A stretch of 64,000 nt of DNA from Dendrolimus kikuchii (lineage: Eukaryota; Arthropoda; Insecta; Lepidoptera; Lasiocampidae), in NCBI GenBank assembly GCA_019925095.2, contig CM034394.1, forward strand, positions 25,098,272-25,162,271, given 5' to 3'. Within the stretch, counting starts at the first letter, position 1, and each line of letters begins with the position of its first letter. The translations under genes and the position numbers were made by a program. The notes under the pieces are model-generated. The model was not told the DNA's origin and made no database searches. It was given only the letters and a program-made list of their open reading frames with translations. Positions 1 to 10,097 of the stretch are shown here, one piece after another.

Positions 1-708
1 TTCTGCTAGTACACGATCAATTTGATCATGGAAGGTGTGTCGTGGCCTTCCACGACTTCTGCATCCATCCACTTTTGCATTGTATATCTGTTTAGTCATT
101 CTTTCATCATGCATTCTTTCCACATGCCCGAACCACCGGAGCATTCCTTTCCTTACCTTCACCCCGACACTCTCTTTCAGACCAACTCTCTTTCTTACTT
201 CGGTATTACGAACGCGGTCCGCGAGCGTCACTCCGCAGATTTTGCGCAGTGCTCGCATCTCGACCGCGTTTACTCTACTTTCATGCTCTTTCTTCCATAC
301 CCAACTCTCGCTTCCATACGTGAGCGTAGGTACCAGCACCGCGTTGTGTACGGCGAGCTGGGCCTTCTGGCTGAGGTTCTTAGCGCCTAGAAGTTTACCT
401 AACGCTCCATTTAAACTATTCCCCAAATTCACTCTTCTTTCTATATCAGAGGTGTACCTTCCATCCCTGCTAAAAGCACATCCAAGATATACAAACTCAT
501 TCACTTGCTCCAGCATAACATCATCGACCATTATCCTTGCATTCGTTCTGGTTTCTTCTCTTTCAAACACCATAACCTTTGTTTTCTTCGCATTCAAATG
601 TAAGCCTCTCGCCTGACAGTCATCTTTCATCATTGTGACTAGTGTTTGCAGTTCTGATGGCGATTCGGCTAAAAGCACGGCATCATCCGCATAAAGCAAG
701 GTGCTTAC
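1..708 (-). mobile_element. LINE-A copy 1: longest reverse transcriptase fragment, 3' end beyond window
   Basis: Read on the minus strand this is the C-terminal part of a non-LTR reverse transcriptase. The catalytic YADD motif is encoded at 682-693. It is followed by a stretch beginning VLLAESPSEL and by a distal region with the signatures TYGSESWVWK, MRALRKICGVT and LRWFGHVERM. The family replicates by target-primed reverse transcription in the nucleus. This copy is the only one in the window that retains a polymerase motif. It lacks the fingers and the endonuclease, and its 5' edge is near 708, where repeat P begins. Its 3' end lies off the window start. Open reading frames on the plus strand here (about 22-616) are antisense shadows. 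The minus frame looks open over most of its length, so decay is modest, but the copy is 5'-truncated and cannot be autonomous. Confidence 0.85.
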
Positions 709-740
709 AACTAGATCAATTTTTACAATTTTTTTTAAAT

Positions 741-945
741 TATGCATAAAAAAATACATTAAATCAATTAAAAAAAAACATTACACATACTACCATGTAT
801 TTGACACACACACGCATATATACTCTTTTGTTTATTGTTAAAATCAAATTAACTGTGTAGCCTTGGCGAAATCTGTGATTATAAAAGTATAGTCTTTGAC
901 ATTAATTATTATGGTCGAATTTCGACCACGGGCGCCCACTAGTTA
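741..945 (+). repeat. Repeat P copy 1
   Basis: A dispersed repeat whose body contains a 'ttatgcataaaaaatac' type block, a CATTACAC block, 'ctcttttgtttattgtta' and a 'tcgaatttcgaccac' end. The same blocks recur at 9936, 37788 and, inverted and split, at 56131 and 62707. No coding capacity. The class is unknown. It abuts LINE-A copy 1. Confidence 0.7.
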
Positions 946-949
946 ATTT

Positions 950-1415
950 TAATTGTATATAAAAATATTTAATCTTGTTACTATTTAATAATAATAAAAA
1001 TAATACTTAGAATCACGTTGTTTATTTCTCTATTTACGTAATTTCTTCCATACCCTCTTATTTGAAATATATTGTAATGTTTTGATAACAATATTTCCTC
1101 TTTTTCCTTTTTTCAGTTGATAACTTTGATTACCACCAGGTTTGTCTTGCAGATTTCTTTTATCTGTGCTCCTCTTAGATACAGTAACTGTTGTAGGACG
1201 GAGTTTTTGGCGGGAACTGAAAGGAGATGTTATTGCTGTGCAGTTTTATTTTCTAAAATGTCTAAAATTACTCTAAAATGAACAGTAGTTGTAGGATAAT
1301 GATAGTTTTTGAGTAGTAATTATGTGTTTTTGTGAGAAATGTGAACTGTATAGTCAAATGTGGCCTTTCGAGTTGTCACAAGAACTCCGTTGAATGGCGT
1401 CAGTTGATAACCTAG
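950..1415. other. AT-rich intergenic stretch with no recognised gene
   Basis: Low-complexity AT-rich sequence. The only recognisable piece is a block near 1150-1170 ('ctgtgctcctcttagata') that also occurs inside MITE Q at 9005-9023, so a degraded Q fragment is possible. No open frame of interest. Confidence 0.5.
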
Positions 1416-1508
1416 AGTTCAGTTCATAGGCTTAAGCCTATGTATTAACTCAGCTGAACTTAGATAACATTTTCTTAAGAAAATGAAGAAACTATATTGT
1501 TATCTAAG
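1416..1508. repeat. Two adjacent hairpins, each with an 18-bp perfect palindrome
   Basis: CATAGGCTTAAGCCTATG (1425-1442) is a perfect palindrome flanked by AGTTCAG (1416-1422) and CTGAACT (1454-1460). The second, CATTTTCTTAAGAAAATG (1468-1485), is flanked by CTTAGATAACA (1459-1469) and TGTTATCTAAG (1498-1508). Both centre on CTTAAG. They could be terminal parts of a decayed DNA transposon or a cruciform-forming site. The function is unknown. Confidence 0.8.
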
Positions 1509-1517
1509 ATCTGGCTT

Positions 1518-1853
1518 AAAGGCCTAGCTATAAATAAATAATAATATCAGCCCATAAATGTCCCACTGCTGGGCTCGGGCCTCCCATTATAGGGGGAACG
1601 GACGTATACCCGCCACGCTTATCTAAGGCGGCTTGGCAGGTTTGACACATCGGTTATCTCGATGTGCAGGTTGCATCACGATGTTTTCCTTCACCGTTAT
1701 TAGCACGTGATAATTGTAATAATATGCACATTAGATCAGAAAACTGACTAAGTGGTGCATGCGTTCCGGCCAGGATCGAACCCGCGCCCTCTGAGTTTGG
1801 GACGCTTGCACTAGCCATTACGCTACCACGACTCACGACTCAAAGGCCTAGCT
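1518..1853 (-). mobile_element. SINE-T1 copy 1, full length with 12-bp target-site duplication
   Basis: A complete tRNA-derived SINE on the minus strand. The RNA polymerase III B box (reverse complement of 'ggatcgaaccc') is near 1770-1780 and the tRNA-like head ends near 1836. The body carries the gggctcgggcctcccattat block and the tail ends in TATTATTATT. The target-site duplication aaaggcctagct is exact at 1518-1529 and 1842-1853. Mobilisation would need a partner LINE in trans. It has no coding function. Apparent reading frames here are incidental. Confidence 0.92.
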
Positions 1854-1927
1854 GCCAAGCCATAAACCTAAATAAATAATAATAAGTAACTGTTTGTAAT
1901 AAAGCCTTTTCAAAGACTTTTCCGACA

Positions 1928-2150
1928 GTAACAACCCATAAACGCCCACTGCTGGGCAGCCTCTCATTTGTAAGGGTACGGATAGTATATTCGCCACGAT
2001 TTTCCAAGATGGATTAGCAGGTTTCATTCATCGGTTTTTATCGTGATGTTTTCTTCACCGTCAGCACGTGGTAATTTTAACAATTATTGCATGTTTCCCG
2101 GTCAGGATTCGAATCCTGTCATCACTTGAAAGACGAGATTGAGACACGAG
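1928..2150 (-). mobile_element. SINE-T1 copy 2, old and diverged
   Basis: Same block order as the copy just upstream: 'cccactgctgggc', 'cacgattttccaag', 'atcgtgatgttttcttcaccg', then a B-box-like 'ggattcgaatcc' near 2105. Many substitutions and small deletions mark it as an old insertion. No clear target-site duplication. Confidence 0.75.
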
Positions 2151-2159
2151 TATCTTAGC

Positions 2160-3007
2160 TATTAAGCTTGTAAGTATTTAAGTAATATTAATATTAAACT
2201 ATAATATTGTGATACAAAACAAATTTACTGGTTAAACATCAGCTAATAACGCACTTAGTTAAGTATGATAGTGGATTAAGCGGGGCTTAAGTTAACTTTA
2301 AGTTAGCTTATGTTATATTTGAAATGGAGTTACCCGGTTTAAGGATTTAACTTAATAATGTTGTTTGATATTATCGAAGTTATGTTGTTTCTTAGTTATC
2401 AAAGCTTTATTATGAGACTGTTATAAATGCCGTTAAAGTTATTCAATTAAAGTAAATAAAACATATTCTTTCATAAATTCAATTTAGTATTTATGATCAT
2501 GTTGTAGGGTAGTCTGGAGGAGTTCACCTGTAGCGAGTAGACCGCAAATTGCACCTTTATGTATGTGCAAAAGAAGTTATTCATTCATACTGTATTTGAG
2601 CGGACACCCTGTCGTTTACTTTATGTCTACTTCTAAGACAGCAAGCAGGAAGTATGTGCTTACATACTCGCCCTACCCACTTCCCTGCTTGTTGCCTTAT
2701 AAGTGGGCACAATATAAACGAGGCATAAGAAATTGAAAAAAGAACGTAAACCGTATATAAGTCGCTGTTATTACAAGTGGCCATTATTCCAGCCCACGCG
2801 AAGGAAAAAAAAGCCGTCGAAAACAAACCTATTTTGCGTTCGTAATCCAAATCGTAAAAGAAAACAACTAACAATTCAATGTTCGAATAATCGGATTTAA
2901 ATTTGAAATTCGAATTCGGTTCGTGCGATTTTAACGGTCGTGCGTAAAAAGGTAATGCTTTCACATTCTTAAATTGAACTACTAATATCACAAATGCGCA
3001 TGTCAGT
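2160..3007. other. No recognised element; one 136-codon frame of doubtful reality
   Basis: AT-rich sequence without a family I know. The minus strand has an open frame at 2581-2991 (136 codons). It has a hydrophobic central stretch but no domain, no repeat relation to the rest of the window and no splice evidence. I regard it as probably non-coding. Transcript data would decide. Confidence 0.4.
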
Positions 3008-3226
3008 TTGTTTGTGACAGTTCAGCAGACAGACGGCCCACCTGATGGAAAGCGGTCACCATCGCCCATGAACATTTGCAACACTAAAAGTGTTACCAAT
3101 GTGCTGCCTCAAAGCTGCATAATCCAGACCAGGGGTGTTAGCCATCCAGACGAGCAAATACCATACCAGGATGTGAGTTGTTTTGACGCCTCTTATGTCT
3201 CGTCTTTGTCTTAACGACAGATATAA
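3008..3226 (-). mobile_element. Retroposon C copy 1, old
   Basis: Matches the family over 'ttcagcagacagacggccca', 'gaaagcggtcaccatcgcc' and 'gaccaggggtg', with internal deletions and many substitutions. The inverted oligo-A end is degraded. It is one of the oldest C copies here. Confidence 0.7.
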
Positions 3227-3435
3227 GGCCATAAAACTGGCTGCGTTTTCCTGGATCGCCATATTGATTTAAACTGGTTATGATCTTGCTGTGCTCTGTT
3301 TGCTACAATTTCATTAATTCGTTGAAAAGTAATTGTATTGCATACTTCTGTGCATTACAAAAACAATTTGACAAAAAGGAAGTAAATTTTAGCAAGACGT
3401 GTTGCTTTGGAGTTTCTTGCCGCTTCTTCTTTTTA

Positions 3436-4158
3436 ACCGACTTGAAAAAAAGGAGGAGGTTCTCAATTCGTCGGGATCTTTCTTTCTTTTTTTTATGTAT
3501 GTTCACCCATTACTCCAAAATTTATATCCGATTTACGTGATTCTTTTTTTGTTCGACGCGGAATAGCTTCCATTTGTTCCCCTAAAAATTTAACATAGTT
3601 TGGCCCACTAGTTTTCATTTTAAGAACATTTTTTATGAAAAAAATTCCATTCCGTTCCATATGTACACCGATTACGCTAAGATTTATGATCCGATTTACG
3701 TGATTCTGGTTTAGTTTGATGCGAAATAGTTGCCATTTGGTCCCCTAAAAATTTAACATAGTTTGGCCCAGTAGTTATCATTTTACGAACATTTTTTGGT
3801 TCCCGTTTCTTGGGACCTATATTTTTTAAGGAGCGCGGCACCTTTCGTAGGTCTACCCATACATAGCTAGACACTAAAAAGTAACAAATAAAACAAAAAA
3901 ACTTCGTTTAAAAAAACCGACTTCAAAAACTAAAAAGTATAAAATAACTTAATTCTAAAGCTATTATTATTAATATATATTATCTAAAACATCTTCAAGT
4001 CGGTGCAAAATAAAACATACAAATTACTATATTTTTTTGAAAATTACTAAGCACTGCCTTTAAGATGTTTTGGATAATATATTTATATTAATAATAATAG
4101 CTTTAGAAATAAGTTATTTTATATTTTTTAGTTTTTGAAGTCGGTTTTTTTAAGGGAG
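3436..4158. repeat. Repeat F copy 1 with inverted ends
   Basis: Begins 'ttttaaccgacttgaaaaaa' with the ggaggaggttctcaattcg block and ends 'tttttgaagtcggttttttt', so the ends are inverted repeats. Within it are about 160-bp units (gatttacgtgattc... aatttaacatagtttgg...). At 3905-4152 there is a foldback whose arms contain 'accgacttcaaaaactaaaa' and 'attattattaatata'. It is a common lepidopteran repeat by recognition; class uncertain (possibly a non-autonomous DNA element). Confidence 0.75.
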
Positions 4159-4159
4159 G

Positions 4160-4680
4160 TTTTTTATTTTATTTACCTCTTAAATCCCCCTGACTCAGTT
4201 TTTAGCATTTTTTTTTCATTGTACAGAAATTTGACCTCTACAGTTTTATTATATGTATAGATTTTCAACAAATGTTCTCCAGTGAAACTTAGTTGGAATT
4301 TGAAACAACATCACGAAAGAAACCACGTTCTAATGCAACACACGACTTTATCGATAAAGTCGTGTATACATTAAGAATTGTGTTTGTATATTTACAGGAG
4401 ATCAACGTAAACATCTTTGTACACAGGATGAGAGCCGGAGATAAAATTGTTGGGGGTCCCTTATAATATAGGTCACCGGAACAGCGGCGTAGGGCCCTTA
4501 TTTCGAGGGCATATAAAAATATAATAACACTGAAAATCTTCAAGGGCGTACCTTCTTTTCCCCTCCACCTTTTTCCAATAATTATCAGTAATAAGGATAT
4601 TAGGAGATAAATTCGGTGAATGCTTAATAGGTGAGCAATTTTAACAACTTTTCATGATTTTACAATTTTTCATCATCTTT
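4160..4680. other. No gene; contains a long perfect palindrome
   Basis: AT-rich stretch after repeat F. The one notable structure is the 26-bp perfect palindrome at 4340-4365, listed separately. A minus-strand open frame (4289-4543) has no recognisable domain. Confidence 0.45.
4340..4365. promoter_or_regulatory. 26-bp perfect palindrome centred on TATCGATA
   Basis: The half-site is ACACGACTTTATC and the whole is self-complementary over 26 bases. Its centre is TATCGATA, identical to the insect DRE site bound by DREF. Whether it is bound, or is only the relic of a hairpin element, cannot be told from sequence. Confidence 0.55.
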
Positions 4681-4681
4681 T

Positions 4682-4952
4682 ATCTGTGCAGGAACGGAGA
4701 AAGAATACAATTTCCTGCGGCCGGGCGGCCTGTCGTAAGAGGCGACAAAACAACCCACAGCTAGGTGGTAGGGCATTTGCCCGATTGGATGGCTACCATT
4801 CCTTCGGCATTAGTGACCAGGTTCTAGTCTCCCTTAAGAGAGCAGCAGCGCATTTGTAGCAACATTGGTGTTGCAAATGTCCATAGGCGATGGTAACCGC
4901 TTTCCATTAAGTGGGCCGTCTGCCTGTCTGCTGAACTCCTGCAATAAAAAAA
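4682..4952 (+). mobile_element. Retroposon C copy 2
   Basis: Starts at the family 5' end (atctgtgcaggaacgg) and ends 'ctgcaataaaaaaa'. About 45 bp around the usual 'cctggtctagagtatgccgc' block is missing near 4800. This shows the family orientation: fixed 5' start, oligo-A 3' tail. No coding frame and no tRNA-like B box seen. Confidence 0.85.
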
Positions 4953-5185
4953 TCTAACCGACCGTCCACTTGCCTTACTATCGATTAAAAATTCACATAA
5001 ACTCCATACAAGTAATGTCAAAAATTAACCGTAGCGCAACGGTAGGGTAAGTGAACCAATAGTAAGTAAGATACGAGAAGCGGCCATAATTGGTGCGTGT
5101 ACCCCGACCATAACCCACGTAATTTTAATGAACTGGGTTACTTTATCCACTAAACTACCGTGACTTTTACTGCTTGTTAGAAAGT

Positions 5186-5785
5186 ACGTCATGAGGTAAG
5201 TAATGTCAAAAAGGTGCCGCGCTCCTTAAAAATATAGGTCCTAAGAAACGGGAACAAAAAAATGTTCGTAAGATGAAAACTGCTACGCCAAACTATGTTA
5301 AATTTTTAGGGGACCAAATGGCAACTATTCCGCATCAAACTAAATAAGAATCACGTAAATCGGATCATAAATCTCACCGTAATCGGTGTACATATGGAAC
5401 GGAATGGAAAAAAAATCATAAAAAATGTTCGTAAAATGAAAACTACTAGGCCAAACTATGTCAAATTTTTAGGGAACCAAATGGAAACTATTCCGCATCA
5501 AACTAAATAATAATCACGTAAATCGGATCATAAATCTCAGCGTAATCGTTGTACATATGGAACGGAATGGAATTTTTTTCATAAAAAATGTTCACAAAAT
5601 GAAAACTACTGCTCCAAACTATGTCAAATTTTAAGGGGACCATATGGCAACTATTCCGCATCAGACTAATTAAGAATCACGTAAATCGGATCATAATTCT
5701 CGGAGTAATCGGTGAACATACATAAAAAGAAGGTCCCGATGAATTGAGAACCTCCTCTTTTTTTGAAGTCGGTTAAAAAGTAGGA
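5186..5785. repeat. Repeat F copy 2 with three 163-bp tandem units
   Basis: Contains 'tgccgcgctccttaaa' and ends 'tttttgaagtcggttaaaaa'. Its core is a tandem array: units start at 5262, 5425 and 5588, an exact 163-bp spacing, each with atgttcg/cacaa... and 'aaatcggatcataa...'. Copies at 3.4, 28.4 and 48.8 kb carry related units in different numbers. Confidence 0.8.
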
Positions 5786-5929
5786 AAGTTCTAAGGCGTC
5801 AATTAGTTGTTTAATTATTTTATTTATAATATTTTTAAGGTACCGTTCCAGAAATTTTAATGACCATTATTTTATACGTAGACTAAATGCACCCGCGACT
5901 TCGAGTGGATTTTTTTTCCGAAACCCTAA

Positions 5930-6135
5930 AAAAAAAGCAAAAATAAGTAGCCTAAGTTACTCTTTATAACATCAGCTATCTGCCAATGAAAGTCTCGTCA
6001 AAGTCGGTCCAGCCGTTTCAGAGATTAGCCGGAACATCCCGACAGACAGATACAAGTACCGTAGTATATATTTTAATATGCATTTAGTAAAAAGCTGCTA
6101 ATTTGACATTACAAACAGACACTACAATTTTATTT
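5930..6135 (-). repeat. Repeat I copy 1
   Basis: Reverse orientation of a dispersed repeat marked by 'gtgtccgtttgtaatgt', 'tttactaaatgcatatgaaa' and 'ggctaatctctgaaacggct'. Other copies are at 14.2, 22.7 and 62.8 kb. LINE-A copy 2 has inserted at its end. Confidence 0.6.
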
Positions 6136-6140
6136 ATCTG

Positions 6141-6334
6141 TATGCATAGATCGTGTACTAGCAGAAGGTGATGTCAGGAGCTTTAAGAACAGACGAGCGT
6201 GCATGACAAGAGTTATGAATGTGAAAGAAGCAAGTGAGGTGTGTAAGAATAAGCTTAAATGGCGCTCTGTTGTTCGTGCCTACCCCGCAAGGGAACTGGC
6301 GTGAAGTTATGTATGTATGTATGTATGCATAGAT
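6141..6334 (+). mobile_element. LINE-A copy 2, short 5'-truncated, TSD present
   Basis: About 172 bp of the LINE-A 3' end (6152-6323), from 'tcgtgtactagcagaaggtg' to the TATG tail. The target-site duplication tatgcatagat is exact at 6141-6151 and 6324-6334. It encodes the last 50 or so residues of the family ORF. Confidence 0.9.
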
Positions 6335-6361
6335 AGATATGTTGTAGAATTTATTCTTAAG

Positions 6362-6605
6362 AACTGCCATATAGTCAAATAGTATCGCGGACCTATAGTA
6401 TATCCTCAAGCCTAAGTAAGTTACGCTTGTGGGTGATAAACAACGAAATTCTCTGGGGTCGATCCCAGACACCCAGACCACAATAAATAACGGAAAGTTA
6501 GTTCACGAAATTTACCATGCCGGGAATTGTATCCAGAGCCTCTGCGTTGAAGTAGTACTGAGGTAGGCAGGCAAAGACTTGACCCACTCAACCACACAAG
6601 CCGTC
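6362..6605 (-). mobile_element. SINE-T2 copy 1, diverged
   Basis: Minus-strand tRNA-derived SINE. The tRNA-like head lies at the right end ('cccactcaaccac', 'gagcctctgcgttg'), and the body has 'cccagacacccagacca'. The B box is mutated here (gggaattgtatcc instead of ggaatcgaaccc). Related copies are at 35.7 and 51.4 kb. Confidence 0.75.
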
Positions 6606-6639
6606 AAATATATTCAAATATGGAATTTAAAAAAAAAAA

Positions 6640-7395
6640 AGATTTTATTTAAACTCATATGAACTTGTGTAACCTTAGTTTGAAATTCAAAAATGGAAGA
6701 ACCGTCAAATCGTTACCCCGTTCGCGTAACACGTACCCAATCGGGGTCCGTCCGAAATCAACGGCTATCCCATAAGCGTGACTTTTGCCCCCGGAATTGT
6801 AGGGAGGGGGTATTGATCGCGGAAGCTCGGGCTGACTTCGGACGCCCTCGGGCGGGTTCGGGTAACTTCGGCGCAGCTTGGGCTGCACCGTCTGTTTGGT
6901 CAGCGCTGTCAACTTGGCGGTACAGTTGATTGCAAGTTTAATTGGGACAAGGTTAAATTCGGACAAGAATCCCGAGTTGAAATATGTGCCTACATTTGTT
7001 TGATATTTTTACTTTCATCAAAATCGCCGAACACTATCGTCTCAATCGTAGGATTGCCTGATTTCGGTATTCTGTTAATTCCAATGGCGTGCCTGTGGCA
7101 AATCACTCATCTTTGTAAATTTTTATAAGCGAACACACGCGAAATAAATGTTTAAAAATTTTGGTACCTTTTCAATATTCATTTCGGCCAATGTAATTAC
7201 TACTAATGATAATACCATTTTTTTGCTACTATTATTCCGTCGCGACGATATCCAGAAGATATTGTGAATTTAGTAGATTACGAACTTAAAATCACGTTTC
7301 AACAACAGTTCTTTATCGTCTTTAATTTTTATGTGACAGGGTCGTACCAAAAATTTAAATAATAACTACATGAATTATAGCAACTGTGGTGTATA
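6640..7395. other. GC-rich island in AT-rich DNA; no gene recognised
   Basis: The part at 6690-6930 is clearly richer in G and C than its surroundings, with frames open on both strands (minus 6655-6966, plus 6693-6929), as expected of GC-rich DNA rather than of a proven gene. No domain was recognised. The rest, to 7395, is AT-rich and unremarkable. Confidence 0.45.
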
Positions 7396-7397
7396 AT

Positions 7398-7465
7398 GAA
7401 TAATAATAGTAATAACAGCTCATAAACGTCCCACTGCTGGGCTCGAGTCTCCCCATTTATTAGAG
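7398..7465 (-). mobile_element. SINE-T1 copy 3, tail fragment
   Basis: Only the SINE 3' part remains: 'aacagctcataaacgtccca', 'ctgctgggctcgagtctcc'. It abuts the LTR-G unit that follows. Confidence 0.75.
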
Positions 7466-7475
7466 GATTTAACAT

Positions 7476-7916
7476 TGTTACGAGTCACGAGACTCGAATT
7501 AAAATGCCGTTAGAATTACTATAGAGTTTATTAGAACTATACAAACACGTATAACACAGGTACAAATATAACTGAACACAACAAGTCCAAGTCCAAGTAA
7601 TTCAATAAAACGCGCAAACTCCGTCACTTATTAGATTCCCAATTGTAGTACACACGCTATTGTTTTATACTGCACAAATGCAATGTGTCCGCCCGGCAAC
7701 GTCGACTGAATTTCTTAGAATCAGATTTTACTTTAAAATCCGTAACACCTGGCTAATGATTACAATACAACAATAGGCTGTATGCCAATAAGTAAACAAA
7801 AGAAGACGATCATAAAAGAATTTCAATGTTATTAGTTCAAATGCCGACGGGTAATAAATGTGCTTTGTTTCAGATATGCAGGTGGTTTTTTTTTTGTCGG
7901 GATCTGAGTTGTAACA
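7476..7916 (-). mobile_element. LTR-G solo unit 1
   Basis: A 441-bp unit bounded by TGTTACGAG and TTGTAACA. On the minus strand it has a TATA-like gtataaaacaa and an AATAAA-like signal near its 3' end, as expected for an LTR. No internal retroelement sequence is attached. A small non-autonomous DNA element with TGTTAC inverted ends is the alternative. Confidence 0.65.
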
Positions 7917-8610
7917 ATATTATATTATCCATGCTTGCCTAAGGCAGCTTGGCACGTTGGATAAAGAGCAACGGGTCTATATATCTACACAGATGTAACC
8001 GTTGCGTCAAGCAGGTTCCACGTCTCTCTTGAACTATACTCTACAAGTCTAGTAAATAATAATATATTCTTGTGCAGTGTGTGTTTGTGTAAACAACGCA
8101 CAATTCGATCAAAAATACATCCAAATTGACGTTTGCCTTCGACCTTTTTTATTGCAGTAAAGAAAATTTGTTTACCGTATCAAAAGTTGGGGAGCGATCT
8201 CCTACGATCGCCCTGTGTTCATTTCGGTAGGGTACGTAAATGTACTCCGCGGTACGTAAAACTCTTATTCCTAAAACTGGATGCTGGCCAAGATTTTTTT
8301 CCTATATGGTTGGGTGGTGATTTTTGTACTCATTTGCATCGCGTTTGTGGTATTGGTGATACGCCTACTAATAATTAAAAATACATTTGAACAGTTTTAA
8401 ACGCAGCATTTTATTTTTCAGTAGCCGTGACTCGTGATTAGTTAGGCTGAAAAGTTTCTAGTGCCACTGCTTCTCTTCAACCCACATCTTGCAAAGCGGT
8501 GGTAAGTTATATTAGTCAAAGAGTAAATAAAAACCATAAACAAAAATTAAAATTAAATAACCATAAACTTTTTGTAAAAAGGTTTTTAAATACAAGCTTT
8601 TGAGATCCCG
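7917..8610. other. No recognised gene
   Basis: AT-rich. Near 7935-7955 'gcctaaggcagcttggcacg' resembles a SINE-T1 scrap, and 8440-8560 ('agcggtggtaagttatatta', then 'accataaacaaaaatt') resembles the inner part of foldback family E. An 81-codon plus frame at 8133-8378 has no domain. Confidence 0.45.
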
Positions 8611-8615
8611 GATAT

Positions 8616-8846
8616 CATGTAGCAGCAGAGTGCTAGCCAAGACAAGTAAAACGAGCCGAAACACGACGGGTCTATCTTGTTTAGTATAGGAGTCCCTATG
8701 GCCACCTTCCGACTCACGTCACGCGATATACATATGCGTGCAAAATTTCAGCTCAATCGGAAACCGGGAAGTTAGTCAAATTTAACTTGCAAGATTCCAC
8801 CCGAACTTACATACATACATCCATTGCAAGTTAAATAAAATCTTGT
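8616..8846 (+). repeat. Repeat K copy 1
   Basis: Contains 'acgacgggtctatcttgttt', 'tggccaccttccgactca', 'aaaatttcagctcaatcgg' and 'gcaagttaaataaaatcttg'. An inverted-orientation copy lies at 47616-47906. Non-coding; class unknown. Confidence 0.7.
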
Positions 8847-8871
8847 AAAAATGATTTTTTTAATTCATTAA

Positions 8872-9147
8872 GGGCCTTACTTATAATCGTTTCTTAAATT
8901 TAAAGAAACTGCTCAGCAACTAATTAGTGAAAATCTTACCCATAAACTCCTCTTTAGTCGAATATTTTGGTCACAACTTATGTTAATCATTCAAATTTCA
9001 TTTATCTGTGCTCCTCTTAGATAAACAACAGGTAATACACGTTTATAGGTGAAAAAAAAAACATATTCATTGATTAGGGTCTGATTCTGATTCTTTTACT
9101 TAAGAGATGCCTAATCATTTCTTAACGAGATTATTATAAGTAAGGCC
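8872..9147. mobile_element. MITE Q copy 1 (intact)
   Basis: A 275-bp element with terminal inverted repeats GGCCTTACTTATAAT (left) and ATTATAAGTAAGGCC (right). No coding capacity, so it would be moved by a transposase supplied in trans. The left flank is TTAA, and a second copy (24164-25736) has TTAA on its right, which hints at a TTAA-specific (piggyBac-like) mobiliser, but the other flanks do not show it. Confidence 0.8.
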
Positions 9148-9292
9148 ATAAATTGTTAAATAATAATATTGTACATTGACACTTGAGATCTTTGTCTTCC
9201 GTAATTCCGAAGCGGTGGCTGAGCAAGCCATTTTATCAATAACTAGTTTTAATATACTCTGGTTATTACTCAATCAACATATTGTTACACGC

Positions 9293-9727
9293 CGACAAAA
9301 GTGAATGCACACCTGCAGTTTATTACATTTTCGACGTTTGGACTTCTTTTGTTTACTTTGTGTTTAAAATGTGTAATTAGAAACGCCGCCTATTGTGTAT
9401 TGTAATCCTTTATGATGATCGTTAGCCAGGTGTAATTATTGGAAAATTCGGTCCACGCGGTCGAGTGTTGTATTGTATAGTTTAGTATAAAACAATGCCC
9501 GAACGGAGGGGCGAGGCAGTCAAGCGGCGATTGCGATACGAGCAAGACGTGTGTACATTCGATAAGCTATATAGTGACGGATTTTGCGCGTGTTATAAAA
9601 TCGTGCATCACGTTTGCACTGGTTGCGTCCAGTTATATTTGTACCTGTGTTATACGTGTTTGTATAGTTCTAATAAATTCTATAGTAATTCCAACGGCAT
9701 TTTAATTCGAGTCCCGCACTCGTAACA
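9293..9727 (+). mobile_element. LTR-G solo unit 2
   Basis: TGTTACACG...CTCGTAACA, 435 bp, with 'gtataaaacaatg' (TATA-like) at about 9487 and 'aataaattc' about 55 bp before the end. The left flank is atat and the right gtat, a near match to a 4-bp duplication. A short frame at 9495-9725 lies inside it and is not considered a gene. Confidence 0.65.
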
Positions 9728-9935
9728 GTATTATTTACGAAACCTGCCGGCCGTTTGATGACAATTATAAATATTTATTCGTGTATATGGAGAATGTGCG
9801 TGACCTATATATAGGTGGCAGCACGAATCGACACGAGAGCCACAGTGTGGTTAATTAAAGAAACTTTTTAGACGTTTCGTCCTGTTGCCGCCAAAGTTTA
9901 CATTATATTTTAATTGATTGTATCATTATATTAAT

Positions 9936-10097
9936 ACGTGAAGCAAAAACTTTGTAGCCCGTTTTACGAAAATTGCGCTGACTGAAGAGTATGAAATTTC
10001 GCATACTAATAGTTTACATAGAGAAGGAGTGCAGAATGCTAATGTTTTTTAAAATTATGCATAAAAAATACATTAAATCAATTTAAAAAAAAATTAG
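9936..10097 (+). repeat. Repeat P copy 2, 5' half
   Basis: Begins 'attaatacgtgaagcaaaaa' and runs to 'aatacattaaatcaattt', where LINE-A copy 3 follows. It supplies the portion of repeat P ('tagagaaggagtgcagaatg') that is missing around the BEL/Pao insertion. Confidence 0.7.

Noticed and set aside
22..616. Plus-strand frames of 122 and 193 codons at the window start
   Set aside because: They are antisense to the LINE-A reverse transcriptase on the minus strand. The same shadow frames appear antisense to every long LINE-A copy (10.1, 40.9, 55.1 kb).
2581..2991. 136-codon minus frame as a membrane protein gene
   Set aside because: No domain, no support for start or splice sites, in AT-rich DNA where such frames arise by chance.
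5262..5750. CRISPR-like array
   Set aside because: The 163-bp tandem units are contiguous diverged repeats in animal DNA, with no short repeat-spacer pattern.
9495..9725. 76-codon frame in LTR-G
   Set aside because: Equivalent frames in other G units are disrupted, so it is not conserved coding sequence.
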